A stretch of 53,706 bases of DNA, from assembly GCA_016296205.1 (NCBI GenBank), contig JAEDJS010000006.1, positions 1-53,706 on the forward strand, read 5' to 3'. The notes under the pieces were generated by a model. It was given only the letters and a program-made list of their open reading frames with translations, was not told the DNA's origin and did no database searches. Shown piece by piece: positions 15,871-25,568 of the stretch; within the stretch, counting starts at the first letter, position 1, and every line of letters begins with the position of its first letter. The translations under genes were made by a program, and so were the position numbers. The DNA is from Treponema sp. GTDB taxonomy: Bacteria > Spirochaetota > Spirochaetia > Treponematales > Treponemataceae.

Positions 15871-18078
15871 CTATTTATTTTCCTGATTACTCTTTGCAAA
15901 ATTGTCCAAATCACTCTGAGAAATTTCTTCATCTGCTGAATGGAGAAAATCACAATCCGGATTAATGCAACTCTTGTAAGAACCATTCTTTTTATCGTTC
16001 TTTTCTACAAGGAACCAGCCGCATTTAGGGCAGTTAACTTCGATTGGCTTAAAATGAGTAATAAAGTTGCACACAGGATAATTTGTACAGCCAAAAAATT
16101 CCTTGCCGCGACCTTTGTTTTTACGGGCAACAATATCACCGGTGCAACCTGGCATCGGGCATTTTGCAAGAGGAATTGACTTAGTATTGTGACATTCCGG
16201 GAATCCTGAACAGGCCAGGAAGTAACCGAATCTTCCAAGTTTTTTTACAAGAGGTTTACCGCATTTTTCACAAATCTGATCTGTTACTTCATCAAGAGAA
16301 CCTTTAAAACTTTCCTGCTTAACCATTACTTCATCAACAAGTTTCTTAAAATCAGGCCAGAAATCACCAAGCATTTTTGTCCACTTCAAATTTCCGTGGC
16401 TTACTTCATCAAGCTGGGCTTCCAGATCTGCAGTAAATTCTTCATTAATAACCTGAGGGAAACTTTCATCAAGAATCTTATAAACCATTTTTCCAAGAAT
16501 TGTTGGCACAAGCTGTTTATTGCTTTTAGAAACATAGTATCGGTCAAGCAAAGTATTGATTGTAGGCGCATAAGTTGCAGGACGTCCCAGTTTCTTTTCG
16601 TCAAGAACTTTAATGATGGAACCGTCATTATACCGTGCAGGTCCCTGAGTAAAATGCTGTTCAGGATGGAATTTTTCTCTGTTTAATTCTTCCCCCATTT
16701 TTAAAACAGGAATTGAACCGGAATTTTCTTCCTTAGATGACAAAGTTTTAATAACACTGTAAAAGCCTTTGTCTCTGATTCTGCTGGCATTGATTCTAAA
16801 AATGGCTTCACCTGCCTGAATATCTGCGCTTGTTGTAACAGTTTTTGCACACTTCATCTGGCTGGAAACAAATTTTTCCCATATAAGAGCATAAAGTTTG
16901 TACTGGTCACGAGTAAGGTATTCCTTAATACTGTCCGGTGTATAACTTGTGTATGTTGGACGGATACATTCATGAGCATCCTGAGCATCTTTTTCTACAT
17001 TGTAAATAACCGGCTGTTCTGGAAGCTGATCCGGATAATTTTTAGAAAGCCATTCACGAACATCATCCATAGCATTCTGACTGATACGAACAGAGTCTGT
17101 ACGCATATAAGTAATAAGACCAACTGGATTTGCACCGATATTAATACCTTCATAAAGCTGCTGAGCAATCTGCATTGTTTTGCGGGAAGTGAATCCAAGT
17201 CTATTTGCCGCTGCCTGCTGAAGTTTTGATGTGGTAAAAGGAGGTTTAGGGCTAACTGATTTTTCTGTTTCCTTAATTTCTTTTACGATACATTTATTGC
17301 TGTTTATTTCTTCTATAATTTGATTTACTGCACTTTCTGATTTTAATTCGGCTTTTTCTCCCTTATAGCGGACAAGCTGTGCTGTAAATTTTGACTTTCC
17401 CTTTACAAAATCGGCATCAAGAGTCCAGTATTCTTCCGGAATAAAGTTTTCTACTTCTTCTTCCCTTTCACAAATCAACTTTAATGCAACAGACTGAACT
17501 CGTCCTGCACTAAGCCCATTCTTTACTTTCTTCCACAAAATCGGACTAAGATTATAACCTACAAGACGGTCAAGAATACGGCGGGCTTTCTGGGCATCAA
17601 CCATTGCTTCATCAATTTCCTGAGGATTGTTAACAGCTTCTTTAATTGTTGCTGCAGTTGTATCATGAAACCGTACCCGAACAATTTTTGCATCAGTTTT
17701 ATCTTTAAGAGCATTATTCAAATGCCATGCAATTGCTTCTCCTTCACGGTCAGGGTCCGATGCCAGCATAATTGTTGTGGCTGATTTTGCTTCTTTCTGC
17801 AGTTCTTTGAGAAGTTTTGCTTTTCCCCGAACAGTGATGTATTCAGGCTGAAAATTATTTTCTGTATCAATTGCAATACGACTTTTAGGAAGATCAATAA
17901 GATGTCCCATACAGGCTTTTACAGTATACCCGGAGCCCAGATAATGCTGAAAATTTTTTGCCTTAGTAGGAGATTCTACAATTACAAGAGTATGATTCTT
18001 CTGCTTTTCGCTCTTCTTTTTTTTATTTGTAGTCTTCTTAGTAGTTTTCTTTGCTGCAGTTTTCTTTTCTTCTGCCAT
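15871..18078 (-). CDS. topA: DNA topoisomerase I
   Basis: TopA relaxes negative supercoils through a 5'-phosphotyrosine link. The 735-residue protein opens with a Lys-rich tail (about 1-27), then the Toprim domain (LVIVESPTKAKNF, ASDPDREGEAIAWHL), the topoisomerase core with the active-site Tyr in GLITYMRTDSVRIS, and the conserved GRVQSVALKLI. Three C-terminal zinc ribbons follow: CEKCGKPL...CSGFPEC, CPMPGCTGD...CTNYPVC and CPKCGWFL...CINPDC. A ribosome site AGAGGA precedes the ATG. It lies downstream of dprA, a common bacterial arrangement. Confidence 0.97.
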   Translation of the reverse strand: MAEEKKTAAKKTTKKTTNKKKKSEKQKNHTLVIVESPTKAKNFQHYLGSGYTVKACMGHLIDLPKSRIAIDTENNFQPEYITVRGKAKLLKELQKEAKSATTIMLASDPDREGEAIAWHLNNALKDKTDAKIVRVRFHDTTAATIKEAVNNPQEIDEAMVDAQKARRILDRLVGYNLSPILWKKVKNGLSAGRVQSVALKLICEREEEVENFIPEEYWTLDADFVKGKSKFTAQLVRYKGEKAELKSESAVNQIIEEINSNKCIVKEIKETEKSVSPKPPFTTSKLQQAAANRLGFTSRKTMQIAQQLYEGINIGANPVGLITYMRTDSVRISQNAMDDVREWLSKNYPDQLPEQPVIYNVEKDAQDAHECIRPTYTSYTPDSIKEYLTRDQYKLYALIWEKFVSSQMKCAKTVTTSADIQAGEAIFRINASRIRDKGFYSVIKTLSSKEENSGSIPVLKMGEELNREKFHPEQHFTQGPARYNDGSIIKVLDEKKLGRPATYAPTINTLLDRYYVSKSNKQLVPTILGKMVYKILDESFPQVINEEFTADLEAQLDEVSHGNLKWTKMLGDFWPDFKKLVDEVMVKQESFKGSLDEVTDQICEKCGKPLVKKLGRFGYFLACSGFPECHNTKSIPLAKCPMPGCTGDIVARKNKGRGKEFFGCTNYPVCNFITHFKPIEVNCPKCGWFLVEKNDKKNGSYKSCINPDCDFLHSADEEISQSDLDNFAKSNQENK

Positions 18079-18098
18079 AACAATCCTCTGATATTCGT

Positions 18099-19079
18099 TT
18101 ATTGGTCCGTAAAAAGTTCCAATTGTATATTTTTTTTTATGTTGATTCTGTCATCATTCATAACTTTAACAAAATCTTCAAAATTTCCTATAACAGGTGC
18201 TCCTTCCATTCTGTACTTTTCTACTGAATTAAAAGCATTTTTCTTGCCGTTAATTTTTTTTGCATCTTCCAGAAAACAGCATTCATGGAGCATTAATTCA
18301 CGGTTATTGTCTACCGCAAACTGAGCTGTAATCAAAGCTCCACTACCAGGGGGAGCCTGCATAACTACAGTTGAAGGAGAAAGTCCTGCAATGATTCTGT
18401 TGCGCTGAACAAACCTCCAGTTCTCTACAGGACTAAAGGGCGCATATTCACTTATAAGACACCCGCCACTTCTTATTATTCTTAACGCCAGGCTTTTATG
18501 AGCAGAAGGCGTAACTGTATCTATTCCGCAAGGTAAAACTGCACAGGTACATGATTCTTCTTCCGAATCCAAGGCACCTTTATGGGCAAAAGCATCAACT
18601 CCATAAGCAAGCCCGCTTACAACACACATTTTTTCTCTTGCGGCAGTTTTTGAAAAATCCAGTGTATTTTGAGCAGTTTGATTAAGAATCCGCCTGGTTC
18701 CTACTACACTTACGCAGGGCTTTTCCAGGCACCTAGGATTCCCACGGTAAAAAAGGAGGTAAGGAGGATCAAACCATTCCCTTAACATTGCTGGAAAATC
18801 ATCACTGGTAAAACATAAAGCACCAATAGAAAGCTTTTCCATAACAGCTGCACTTTTTCTGGTTCTTTCTGCCAGCAGTTTTCCGTCAAAAAACTTAGCC
18901 TTTATATCCCTGTGCAAGAATTTTTCAAAATCTTTTAAAGACAGTATCGCAAGTTCATTAAGATTGTCAATATTTTTACGCAAAATAATTTTTTCTTTGC
19001 AGGATAAAAAAGTGATTTGCGATAAAGCAATGTCCAGAATGTCAAATTTCTCTGTTTTTTTAGTATTTTTTTCTGCCAT
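18099..19079 (-). CDS. dprA: DNA processing protein DprA/Smf
   Basis: DprA binds single-stranded DNA and loads RecA in transformation and recombination. The 326-residue protein has the Rossmann-like core: VSVVGTRRILNQ, SGLAYGVDAFAHKGAL, AVLPCGIDTVTPSAHK, GGCLISEYAP, FVQRNRIIAGLS and GALITAQFAVDNNREL. An N-terminal helical region precedes it. I chose ATG 19079 (MAEKNT); a TTG at 19115 would add 12 residues without a ribosome site. TTGACT (19110-19115), 17 bases, TAACTT (19087-19092) ends seven bases before this ATG, a possible leaderless promoter with a weak -10. Natural transformation is not implied, since Smf is widespread. Confidence 0.92.
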   Translation of the reverse strand: MAEKNTKKTEKFDILDIALSQITFLSCKEKIILRKNIDNLNELAILSLKDFEKFLHRDIKAKFFDGKLLAERTRKSAAVMEKLSIGALCFTSDDFPAMLREWFDPPYLLFYRGNPRCLEKPCVSVVGTRRILNQTAQNTLDFSKTAAREKMCVVSGLAYGVDAFAHKGALDSEEESCTCAVLPCGIDTVTPSAHKSLALRIIRSGGCLISEYAPFSPVENWRFVQRNRIIAGLSPSTVVMQAPPGSGALITAQFAVDNNRELMLHECCFLEDAKKINGKKNAFNSVEKYRMEGAPVIGNFEDFVKVMNDDRINIKKNIQLELFTDQ

Positions 19080-19135
19080 ATATTTTAAGTTAAGAAAAAA
19101 AGGTGCAAAAGTCAAATTTATGGCAGAAATTTTAA

Positions 19136-19858
19136 TTATTCGTAAATTTTATTGATTACAAATTCTTTGTTGTCTTGTGCTTCTTTTAATTTTACAGCCC
19201 CAGGATTAAGGGAAATGATTTTGTCATATAAATCAACTGCTTTCTGATACTGTTCTGTGCAATAATAAACTCTTGCAAGGGCAAACATTCCATCAACATC
19301 TCTAGTTTGAACAGAAACAAATTTTTCCAGGTGAGGAATTGCTTTTTCGTGTTCAAGAAGCTGGAAAGTGTAAAGAATTCCAACTGCATACATTGCTCTG
19401 TAATATTTAGGATCTTTATCAAGGGCAGTTAAATATGCTTTCTCCGACATTCTAAAATAATCTTTCTGAGTAGCTGTTGCTGTATTATTTACACCAATTG
19501 ATGCAATTCCCATCTGTCTGGCACAAACTCCAATGTAATAAAAAAGGTTTGCATTGTCCGGATAATAACCTGCAGCTTTCTGAAAACATTCAAGGGCTTT
19601 ACCGTACATTCTCTTATCAAGATAACGTGTTCCAAGAATTTTATACCAGATTCCAACCTGTGCTTCTGCTGTAACAAGATCGTCAATTCTAGACTGATAT
19701 TTAGAAATTGCATCTTCCAGTTCTTGAATTGTTGTTGGATTACTCACACCTTCTTCCAGACGCTGAAGACTTTTTATCTGTGCTGAATTTCTCTGGCACG
19801 AAATAAATGAACTTAAAATAAAAATTAAACTCAACAAAATAGATAGAAAACGTTTCAT
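19136..19858 (-). CDS. TPR-repeat lipoprotein
   Basis: The 240-residue protein has a lipoprotein signal: a hydrophobic stretch after MKRF, then SSFISC with Cys21 as the lipidation site (a loose spirochaetal lipobox). The mature part is helical with tetratricopeptide repeats, clearest around YGKALECFQKAAGYYPDN, AYLTALDKDPKYYRAMYAVG, AIPHLEKFV and AVDLYDKIISLNPGA. It probably acts as an envelope protein-interaction scaffold. It sits between dprA and xerD downstream of ftsZ, 12 bases after xerD, with an AAAGGAGAT ribosome site. A role in division or wall maintenance is only a guess from the neighbours. Confidence 0.85.
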   Translation of the reverse strand: MKRFLSILLSLIFILSSFISCQRNSAQIKSLQRLEEGVSNPTTIQELEDAISKYQSRIDDLVTAEAQVGIWYKILGTRYLDKRMYGKALECFQKAAGYYPDNANLFYYIGVCARQMGIASIGVNNTATATQKDYFRMSEKAYLTALDKDPKYYRAMYAVGILYTFQLLEHEKAIPHLEKFVSVQTRDVDGMFALARVYYCTEQYQKAVDLYDKIISLNPGAVKLKEAQDNKEFVINKIYE

Positions 19859-19870
19859 AATAATCTCCTT

Positions 19871-20764
19871 TTATTTCTGCTCTACAGATTCCCTGTCCGG
19901 GAAAAATTCCTTATGGTACATTTTTAATTCTTCACTTTCTACGTGAGTGTAAATCTGAGTTGTAGACAAATCACTGTGGCCAAGAAGTTCCTGAACAGAA
20001 CGTAAATCGGCACCGCCAGCCAGAAGATGAGTTGCAAAACTGTGGCGCAATGTATGAACCTTTGCATCAACTCCGCATTTATCTTCCAGAGCTTTAAAAT
20101 TTTTCCATACCCCTTTGCGGCTTATTGCATCCCCTTTGCTGTTTACAAAAAGTTCTGCAGTGCTTTTTCTTCCACATAAAACAGGACGTACCTCTTCTAT
20201 ATATTTTTTTAGCCAGAACATAGCCTGTCCGCCAAATGGAACAATGCGTTCTTTATCACCCTTTCCCCTGACAAGAATAAGCTGCTGCTCAAAATGAATA
20301 TTTGAAAGTAAAAGTGAACAAGATTCGCTTATTCTAAGACCACAGCTGTAAATTAATTCATACAATGCACGGTCTCTTATTCCCAAAGGTTTTGAAACAT
20401 CAATTGAATCAAGGATTGAATCAACCTGCTCAACACTTAATACTTTTGGAAGCTTCCGGCTTGCTTTTGGTCTGTCCAGTTCCAGGGCATAATTTTCTTT
20501 CCATATATTATTGCGTTTTAAAAAATTGCCAAGAGAACGTAAAGAAGAAATATCTTTAGAAATTGTAAGTGAACTCATTCCTTTGGAAGAACGGTCAATA
20601 AGATAGTAAACCATAACTTGTGTATCAACCTGCTGAATTTCTGTATGACATTCTTCCAGCCATTGCAGAAATTCACCACAGGCTTGAACATAAGTCTGGG
20701 CTGTAAGGGGAGCTGCTCTTGAGACAAGAATTAAATCTGAATAATATTCGTCCAGAAGTGTCAT
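19871..20764 (-). CDS. xerD: Tyrosine recombinase XerD
   Basis: The 297-residue protein is a full-length Xer recombinase: core-binding domain 1-110, first catalytic Arg in YSCGLRISESCSLLL, Lys in VRGKGDKERIVPF, His-x-x-Arg in HTLRHSFATHLLAGGAD, second His in LLGHSDLSTTQ and Tyr in QIYTHV. The GGADLRSVQELLGH block and the PFG motif are XerD-like, so I assign this copy as XerD and 14851-15861 as XerC; the two could be swapped. It follows ftsZ with a short gap and probably shares its transcript, which would link dimer resolution to division. Confidence 0.9.
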   Translation of the reverse strand: MTLLDEYYSDLILVSRAAPLTAQTYVQACGEFLQWLEECHTEIQQVDTQVMVYYLIDRSSKGMSSLTISKDISSLRSLGNFLKRNNIWKENYALELDRPKASRKLPKVLSVEQVDSILDSIDVSKPLGIRDRALYELIYSCGLRISESCSLLLSNIHFEQQLILVRGKGDKERIVPFGGQAMFWLKKYIEEVRPVLCGRKSTAELFVNSKGDAISRKGVWKNFKALEDKCGVDAKVHTLRHSFATHLLAGGADLRSVQELLGHSDLSTTQIYTHVESEELKMYHKEFFPDRESVEQK

Positions 20765-20783
20765 TAGAGAAGTTCCCGATTAA

Positions 20784-22058
20784 TTATTCCTGAGAAAGGT
20801 TGATTCCAGAACCAAAACGGAAATTCTTTTTTCTTAAAAATGCTGGCTGCTGAATATTATTTGGGTCAACTGCAAAATCATCACCAGAATTCAATTCCAT
20901 ATTATTAAATGCATTTTCATGTGGAACAAAAATATTTGAGTTTTCTGCACTTGAGTAAAGTCCTGGATTTGATGGGCTGGTAGCAGAAAAATTTTTACCT
21001 CTTGTAGCGTTTACAAAATCACCAAAATCAACCATTGTATCATTTTCTTCTTTCTTCTGGACAACAGCATCTGCTTCATCAAAACCAGTTGCAATAACTG
21101 TAACCTTTACTTTATCTTCCATTGTTGGGTCAACAACCTGTCCCCAGAATACTGAATGACCTGGAGCTGCATTACAAGTAATTGTTGTACCAATATCTTT
21201 GATTTCTTTCATTGTTAATGATTCAGGACCAACAATATTGTAAAGAACCTTTTTAGCACCATCAATGTGTCTGTTATCAAGAAGAGGATTATTAATTGCA
21301 TTCAAGGCTGCATCAATTGCTCTGTTTGGACCTTCACCAATACCAACACCAAGAATTGCATCATGCTGATGTTTCATAACTGTACATACATCAGCAAAGT
21401 CACAGTTAACACGGCCATGAACAGTAATGATTTCTGTAATTCCACGTACGCCCTGACAAACAACATCATCAAGAATATTAAAGGATTCAATGAAAGTTGC
21501 ATTTTCATCAACATAATCAAGCTCAAGAACTTTCTGATTTGGAATTTCAATAAGAGAGTCTACATTTTCCCGAAGCTTAGAAAGACCGGATTTAGCATAA
21601 GCCATACGAGCAGGACCTTCAAATTCAAATGGAGTTGTAACAACTGCTACAGTAAGAGCTCCAATATCACGGGCAATTTTAGCAACAATTGGAGCACTAC
21701 CAGTACCAGTTCCACCACCCATTCCACAGGTGATTACAACCATATTGGCACCTTCAAGTTCCTTCTTGATCATTTCTGTATCTTCGATTGCTGCATTTTC
21801 GCCAACTTCAGGATTTCCACCGGCACCAAGTCCCCCAGTTAATTTCTGACCAATGGCAAGTCTTTTTCCTGCAGGGCTTTTATTTAATGCCTGAAGGTCT
21901 GTATTTATTACAATATATTCTACACCTTTAACATCAGTTTCTATAAGACGCTTGACGGCATTTGATCCACCGCCACCACAACCAACTACTTTAATGATTG
22001 TTGGGTTTCCTTCATCCAGCTTGTTCTGCTGTTCACCTGTAACTTGAATTTCGTACAT
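20784..22058 (-). CDS. ftsZ: Cell division GTPase FtsZ
   Basis: FtsZ polymerises into the septal ring. The 424-residue protein has VVGCGGGGSNAV, the tubulin signature GGGTGTG (114-120), the PFEFEGPARM segment and the T7 synergy loop VNCDFADVCTVM. A variable linker rich in Asn and Ser (about 340-400) is followed by the C-terminal interaction peptide QPAFLRKK, the usual FtsA-binding element, with 15 more residues after it. ATG 22058 is preceded by GGGAGG; an in-frame TTG 18 bases upstream is not needed. The 111-base gap to ftsA contains an inverted repeat (22112-22149). Confidence 0.98.
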   Translation of the reverse strand: MYEIQVTGEQQNKLDEGNPTIIKVVGCGGGGSNAVKRLIETDVKGVEYIVINTDLQALNKSPAGKRLAIGQKLTGGLGAGGNPEVGENAAIEDTEMIKKELEGANMVVITCGMGGGTGTGSAPIVAKIARDIGALTVAVVTTPFEFEGPARMAYAKSGLSKLRENVDSLIEIPNQKVLELDYVDENATFIESFNILDDVVCQGVRGITEIITVHGRVNCDFADVCTVMKHQHDAILGVGIGEGPNRAIDAALNAINNPLLDNRHIDGAKKVLYNIVGPESLTMKEIKDIGTTITCNAAPGHSVFWGQVVDPTMEDKVKVTVIATGFDEADAVVQKKEENDTMVDFGDFVNATRGKNFSATSPSNPGLYSSAENSNIFVPHENAFNNMELNSGDDFAVDPNNIQQPAFLRKKNFRFGSGINLSQE

Positions 22059-22111
22059 TATTTCCTCCCGACCCAAAACAGAAAAAATCTGCTAAAAAAA
22101 AATATATTACA

Positions 22112-22149
22112 GCAGAAAAACAGTTTATCCCCATAACCAATTTTTCTGC
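22112..22149 (-). other. Inverted repeat in the ftsA-ftsZ gap
   Basis: GCAGAAAAA (22112-22120) and TTTTTCTGC (22141-22149) are perfect 9-base arms with a 20-base loop. On the minus strand a run of nine T lies about nine bases beyond the hairpin. This may attenuate read-through from ftsA into ftsZ or adjust mRNA stability. I found no convincing separate ftsZ promoter here. Confidence 0.4.
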
Positions 22150-22169
22150 CAGTTATTCATACAAAACTA

Positions 22170-23423
22170 TTAAAAGAAATCACTGAATATTCTTTTAACA
22201 TTAGAAAAGAAACCGCTTGCACTTTCTCCGGAATCAAATTTTCTAGCTTTCTTTTTACTCTTCTGACTGCTTGAAAAATCTTTATTTACAAGAACCAGAC
22301 CAACTGCAGTTGCAAAATCCGGTTCACGATAGCATTCATTAATAACACCCATTGAAGCACAGCCACCAATGCGTACAGAAGTAGTTTCAAATATTTCCTG
22401 GCAAAGTTCTACAACACCAGGCATAAGCGCTCCACCACCAGTAAGAACAATACTTCCGTGAATAATGCCAATATTTGATTTCTTTACGATTTCCTTTCTG
22501 ACCATTTCAAAAATTTCTGACACTCTAGGCTGAATGATTTCAACAAGGTTGTAGCGTGTCATTGTTTCTGGACCTCTGCCCCCAACACCAGGAATTATTA
22601 CTTCTTCGTTCTTTTCATTACCAAAACACCAGCAGGCGCCGCTTTCGATTTTGATTCTCTCTGCAATTGATGAAGGAATTCCCTTTAGATAAGCAATATC
22701 ATTTGTAACAAGATTTCCACCCACCGGAATAGAAGCAGTAAATACAGGTGCATTATTTTTTACAACAATAACATCTGTTGTTCCGCCGCCCATATCAATA
22801 AGAATCGAACCTAATTCCATTTCGTCATTATGAATAGTTGCTGTAGTAGAAGCAAGAGTTTTGAGCATAATTGAATTAAGGTAATAATTAGCCCGGGACA
22901 TACATTCCTGAATTGTAGAATATGCTGTAAGACTTGCAAGAACAAGATGAACACAGGCATCAAGACGAACGCCGAATGTTTTAAGCGGATTCTGAGTACT
23001 TGTTCCGTCTACAAAATATTCCTGAGGAATAACATGAAGCAATGTTTTATCTGAAGGAATAATAACAGCCTTTGCACTTTCAATTGCCCTGGCTTTTGTA
23101 CTTTCTGAAATTTCAATGGATCGGTTTTTACCGCTTGGGTCTACGCAGCAGTTACCTCTGGAATTTAAACTTTCAATTTGACTTCCACCAATGGCAGTAA
23201 ATACAGAAACAACTTGAACACCTGCCATAAGCTCTGCATCTTCAATTGTTTTCTGAATAACATTTTTACAGGCATCAATATTTACAATAACACCGTTTCT
23301 TACACCCTCAGAAGGATTTTGAGAAACACCAATTATTTCTACATTATTGTCTTCATGCAGCAGCCCGATTACTACTCGTGTATTACATGTACCAATATCA
23401 AGACCAACTATTATATCTTCCAA
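22170..23423 (-). CDS. ftsA: Cell division protein FtsA
   Basis: FtsA is the actin-like protein that ties FtsZ to the membrane. The 417-residue protein has the phosphate-1 motif IVGLDIGTCNTRVVIG, SHS2-type insertion sequence around IPQEYFVDG, phosphate-2 LIDMGGGTTDVIVV and adenosine motif IVLTGGGALMPGV. The C-terminus GFFSNVKRIFSDFF is an amphipathic helix preceded by a Lys/Ser-rich linker, the expected membrane-targeting sequence. It lies between ftsQ and ftsZ in the usual order. Confidence 0.96.
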   Translation of the reverse strand: MEDIIVGLDIGTCNTRVVIGLLHEDNNVEIIGVSQNPSEGVRNGVIVNIDACKNVIQKTIEDAELMAGVQVVSVFTAIGGSQIESLNSRGNCCVDPSGKNRSIEISESTKARAIESAKAVIIPSDKTLLHVIPQEYFVDGTSTQNPLKTFGVRLDACVHLVLASLTAYSTIQECMSRANYYLNSIMLKTLASTTATIHNDEMELGSILIDMGGGTTDVIVVKNNAPVFTASIPVGGNLVTNDIAYLKGIPSSIAERIKIESGACWCFGNEKNEEVIIPGVGGRGPETMTRYNLVEIIQPRVSEIFEMVRKEIVKKSNIGIIHGSIVLTGGGALMPGVVELCQEIFETTSVRIGGCASMGVINECYREPDFATAVGLVLVNKDFSSSQKSKKKARKFDSGESASGFFSNVKRIFSDFF

Positions 23424-23467
23424 AATAATCCACCCTTTTTTATATCCCCGTAAGATAATATCAAATT

Positions 23468-24352
23468 TTACTGATTTTTGGAATAACTTACAACCCCATA
23501 ACGTAAATTAATTGATCTTACATCAGGCTCAATTTTATTAACAACGTCCAGGGCAACCATCATATATTTAAGAGCATCTTCATCTAGTGAACGGTCAGTA
23601 TAAACTTTAACCTTAGAATCAACAGGATAAAACACCAGTTCATAGCTGCCAAACTCTGCAGGCACAACCTGAATTTCACTGATTTTGCTAAAATAATTTT
23701 GTTTAGAGCATTTAATTTGAGAAATCTGATCCATAAGTGAACGGTATTTTTCACTAAGACGCATTTCATTTTTAATTTTATCAACTGGAAGACCAGTTAC
23801 AAGAGGAACCGAAGTATCTTCAAGAATTTCTTTTTTCTGAACAGGAAACAAAACACCGTTTTTATCAATCTGAACAGCCTGAACTTTATTCCCAAGATTA
23901 ACAAGAGTTTTTGCAACCGGAACACGTTCCTTGATTTTAATTACAACCTTATCAGGAAAATGTTTTTCTACACCTGGAACACTGGAAATAAGAATTGCAG
24001 CTTTTTTTGAATCGAATTGCATCCAGTTAGCAGTCTGAACAGTTTTTAAAAGTTGAGAAAACTGATCTTTAGAAAACATATTCAAACCCGAATAAACAAT
24101 TTTAGCCGAAGCCGTACATGGAATTACAACAGTAAAAAGGAGTGCCTCAAAAGCAAGGAATCCGCACATTACAGCCACAAAAATTTTAATAGCACGGATT
24201 GTCTTTGATGTATTCACAGAAGTTCCTGAGGTTGATTTAGAATTTTCTTTTTTTGACTTTGACCCTGTTAATTCAAAATCATCACTAAAATTGATGTCAT
24301 CAAAATTAATTTCTTCAAAGTCATAAGATTTAAATGCTGCTGAATTAGTCAT
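23468..24352 (-). CDS. ftsQ: Cell division protein FtsQ/DivIB
   Basis: The 294-residue bitopic membrane protein has an acidic cytoplasmic N-terminus (about 1-50), one transmembrane segment (IKIFVAVMCGFLAFEALLF, about 54-73), a POTRA domain with the SVPGVEKHFPDKVVIKIKER motif, and a beta domain with VQIDKNGVLFP. It would stabilise the FtsL/FtsB-type complex at the septum. The start overlaps the ftsW stop by eight bases, indicating translational coupling. Sequence divergence is high, as usual for this family; position and domain order support the call. Confidence 0.88.
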   Translation of the reverse strand: MTNSAAFKSYDFEEINFDDINFSDDFELTGSKSKKENSKSTSGTSVNTSKTIRAIKIFVAVMCGFLAFEALLFTVVIPCTASAKIVYSGLNMFSKDQFSQLLKTVQTANWMQFDSKKAAILISSVPGVEKHFPDKVVIKIKERVPVAKTLVNLGNKVQAVQIDKNGVLFPVQKKEILEDTSVPLVTGLPVDKIKNEMRLSEKYRSLMDQISQIKCSKQNYFSKISEIQVVPAEFGSYELVFYPVDSKVKVYTDRSLDEDALKYMMVALDVVNKIEPDVRSINLRYGVVSYSKNQ

Positions 24353-25568
24353 AAAAACCTGCCAGTTCTAAAATTTCATCTTTTGATTCAGATGTATTGT
24401 TTCGTTTAATTCCACTTTTTCTGGAACCGTAATTTGTATATAAAGTTTTCTCACAGTGGGAAGCGTTAAGCATAAAACCACACATACACAAAGTTACAAT
24501 TATAGAAGAGCCCCCAAACGAAAAGAATGGAAGCGGAATTCCTGTACTTGGAAGAGTGCCGCAAACAACTGCAATATTCACAACTGACTGAAAAACAATC
24601 AGAAAACCGCAGCCTAATGTACCATAAGCGGCAAATCCATCCCTTGTTGTAATTCCAACCATTACGCAGCGGATTGCAAAATAAGAAAGAAGCACAACAT
24701 ATATTAATACGCCAAAAAGACCCATTGATTCTGCCCATCCGGCAAAAATATAGTCTGTCTGAACTTCCGGAATTGAATTAATTTTAGAAAGCCCGCTGCC
24801 AAGTCCCAATCCCCAGAAACCGCCGGCAGCAATTGCATCTTTTGAATGCATTAACTGATATGCTGTTGTCTGAGCAAAATCTTCTGGTTTAAGCCATGCC
24901 ATCAGACGGGCAATGCGATAATCTTTTGCAAAAATAACAATCAAACCAAAACAGACTGCAAGAATTGCAAAAGGAATAAGCCATGCTAATTTTGCACCAA
25001 AAAAGTAAAACATCATAATCGCAGAAAAAAGAATTATAACTGCAGTACTAAAATCTTTCTGTAAAATAACACTTACAACAAAAAAGATCAGACCTAAAAT
25101 ACAATTCACAGAAATAGTTTTATCTTCCTGCATTGAATCCTGTTTGTCAAACAAATTTGCCATAAAAAGAATTACTGCAAATTTTGCAAGTTCAGAAGGC
25201 TGAAAAGAAGAAAGGAATGGAAGTCTAAGCCATCGTCTTGCACCGTTTTTTTCTATACCGATTCCTGGAATACAAACAAGTATACAGAGAGCAAGAGTAA
25301 TAATTGTAAATGCAGGAAGCACTTTTCTGATTGCACTCATTGGAACAAGAGCAAAAACAAGAAGTCCTGCAAGACCAATTACACTGGAAATAAGCTGATG
25401 AGTAAAAAAATAATTTTTATTTCCAAACAAACGCAGTCCAACATTAGGAGAAACAATGTAAAGAGTAAACATACCAAGACCCCACAAAAGCAGAGTTGCA
25501 ATGAGTAAACCTTTATCTGTTCTTCTATATTGTCCAACCGGACGTTCTGCCTGGAAAGTATAATCCAT
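24345..25568 (-). CDS. ftsW: Septal peptidoglycan glycosyltransferase FtsW (SEDS family)
   Basis: The 407-residue integral membrane protein has about ten hydrophobic segments and SEDS signatures: NGARRWLRLPFLSSFQPSELAK, YQLMHSKDAIAAGGFWGLGLG, DYIFAGWAESMGLFG and the C-terminal GIPLPFFSFGGSSI. FtsW polymerises lipid II at the septum with a class B PBP, which is not encoded in this cluster. The ATG overlaps the murF stop by one base and its end overlaps ftsQ. RodA is the alternative, but the dcw position supports FtsW. Confidence 0.93.
   Translation of the reverse strand: MDYTFQAERPVGQYRRTDKGLLIATLLLWGLGMFTLYIVSPNVGLRLFGNKNYFFTHQLISSVIGLAGLLVFALVPMSAIRKVLPAFTIITLALCILVCIPGIGIEKNGARRWLRLPFLSSFQPSELAKFAVILFMANLFDKQDSMQEDKTISVNCILGLIFFVVSVILQKDFSTAVIILFSAIMMFYFFGAKLAWLIPFAILAVCFGLIVIFAKDYRIARLMAWLKPEDFAQTTAYQLMHSKDAIAAGGFWGLGLGSGLSKINSIPEVQTDYIFAGWAESMGLFGVLIYVVLLSYFAIRCVMVGITTRDGFAAYGTLGCGFLIVFQSVVNIAVVCGTLPSTGIPLPFFSFGGSSIIVTLCMCGFMLNASHCEKTLYTNYGSRKSGIKRNNTSESKDEILELAGFYD

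Noticed and set aside
14851..20764. Tyrosine recombinases as mobile-element integrases
   Set aside because: Both have Xer length and motifs, sit in conserved housekeeping operons and lack attachment sites or cargo.
21267..21842. Plus-strand 191-codon open frame opposite ftsZ
   Set aside because: Low-complexity Asn/Ser/Thr reading opposite conserved FtsZ codons, no ribosome site.
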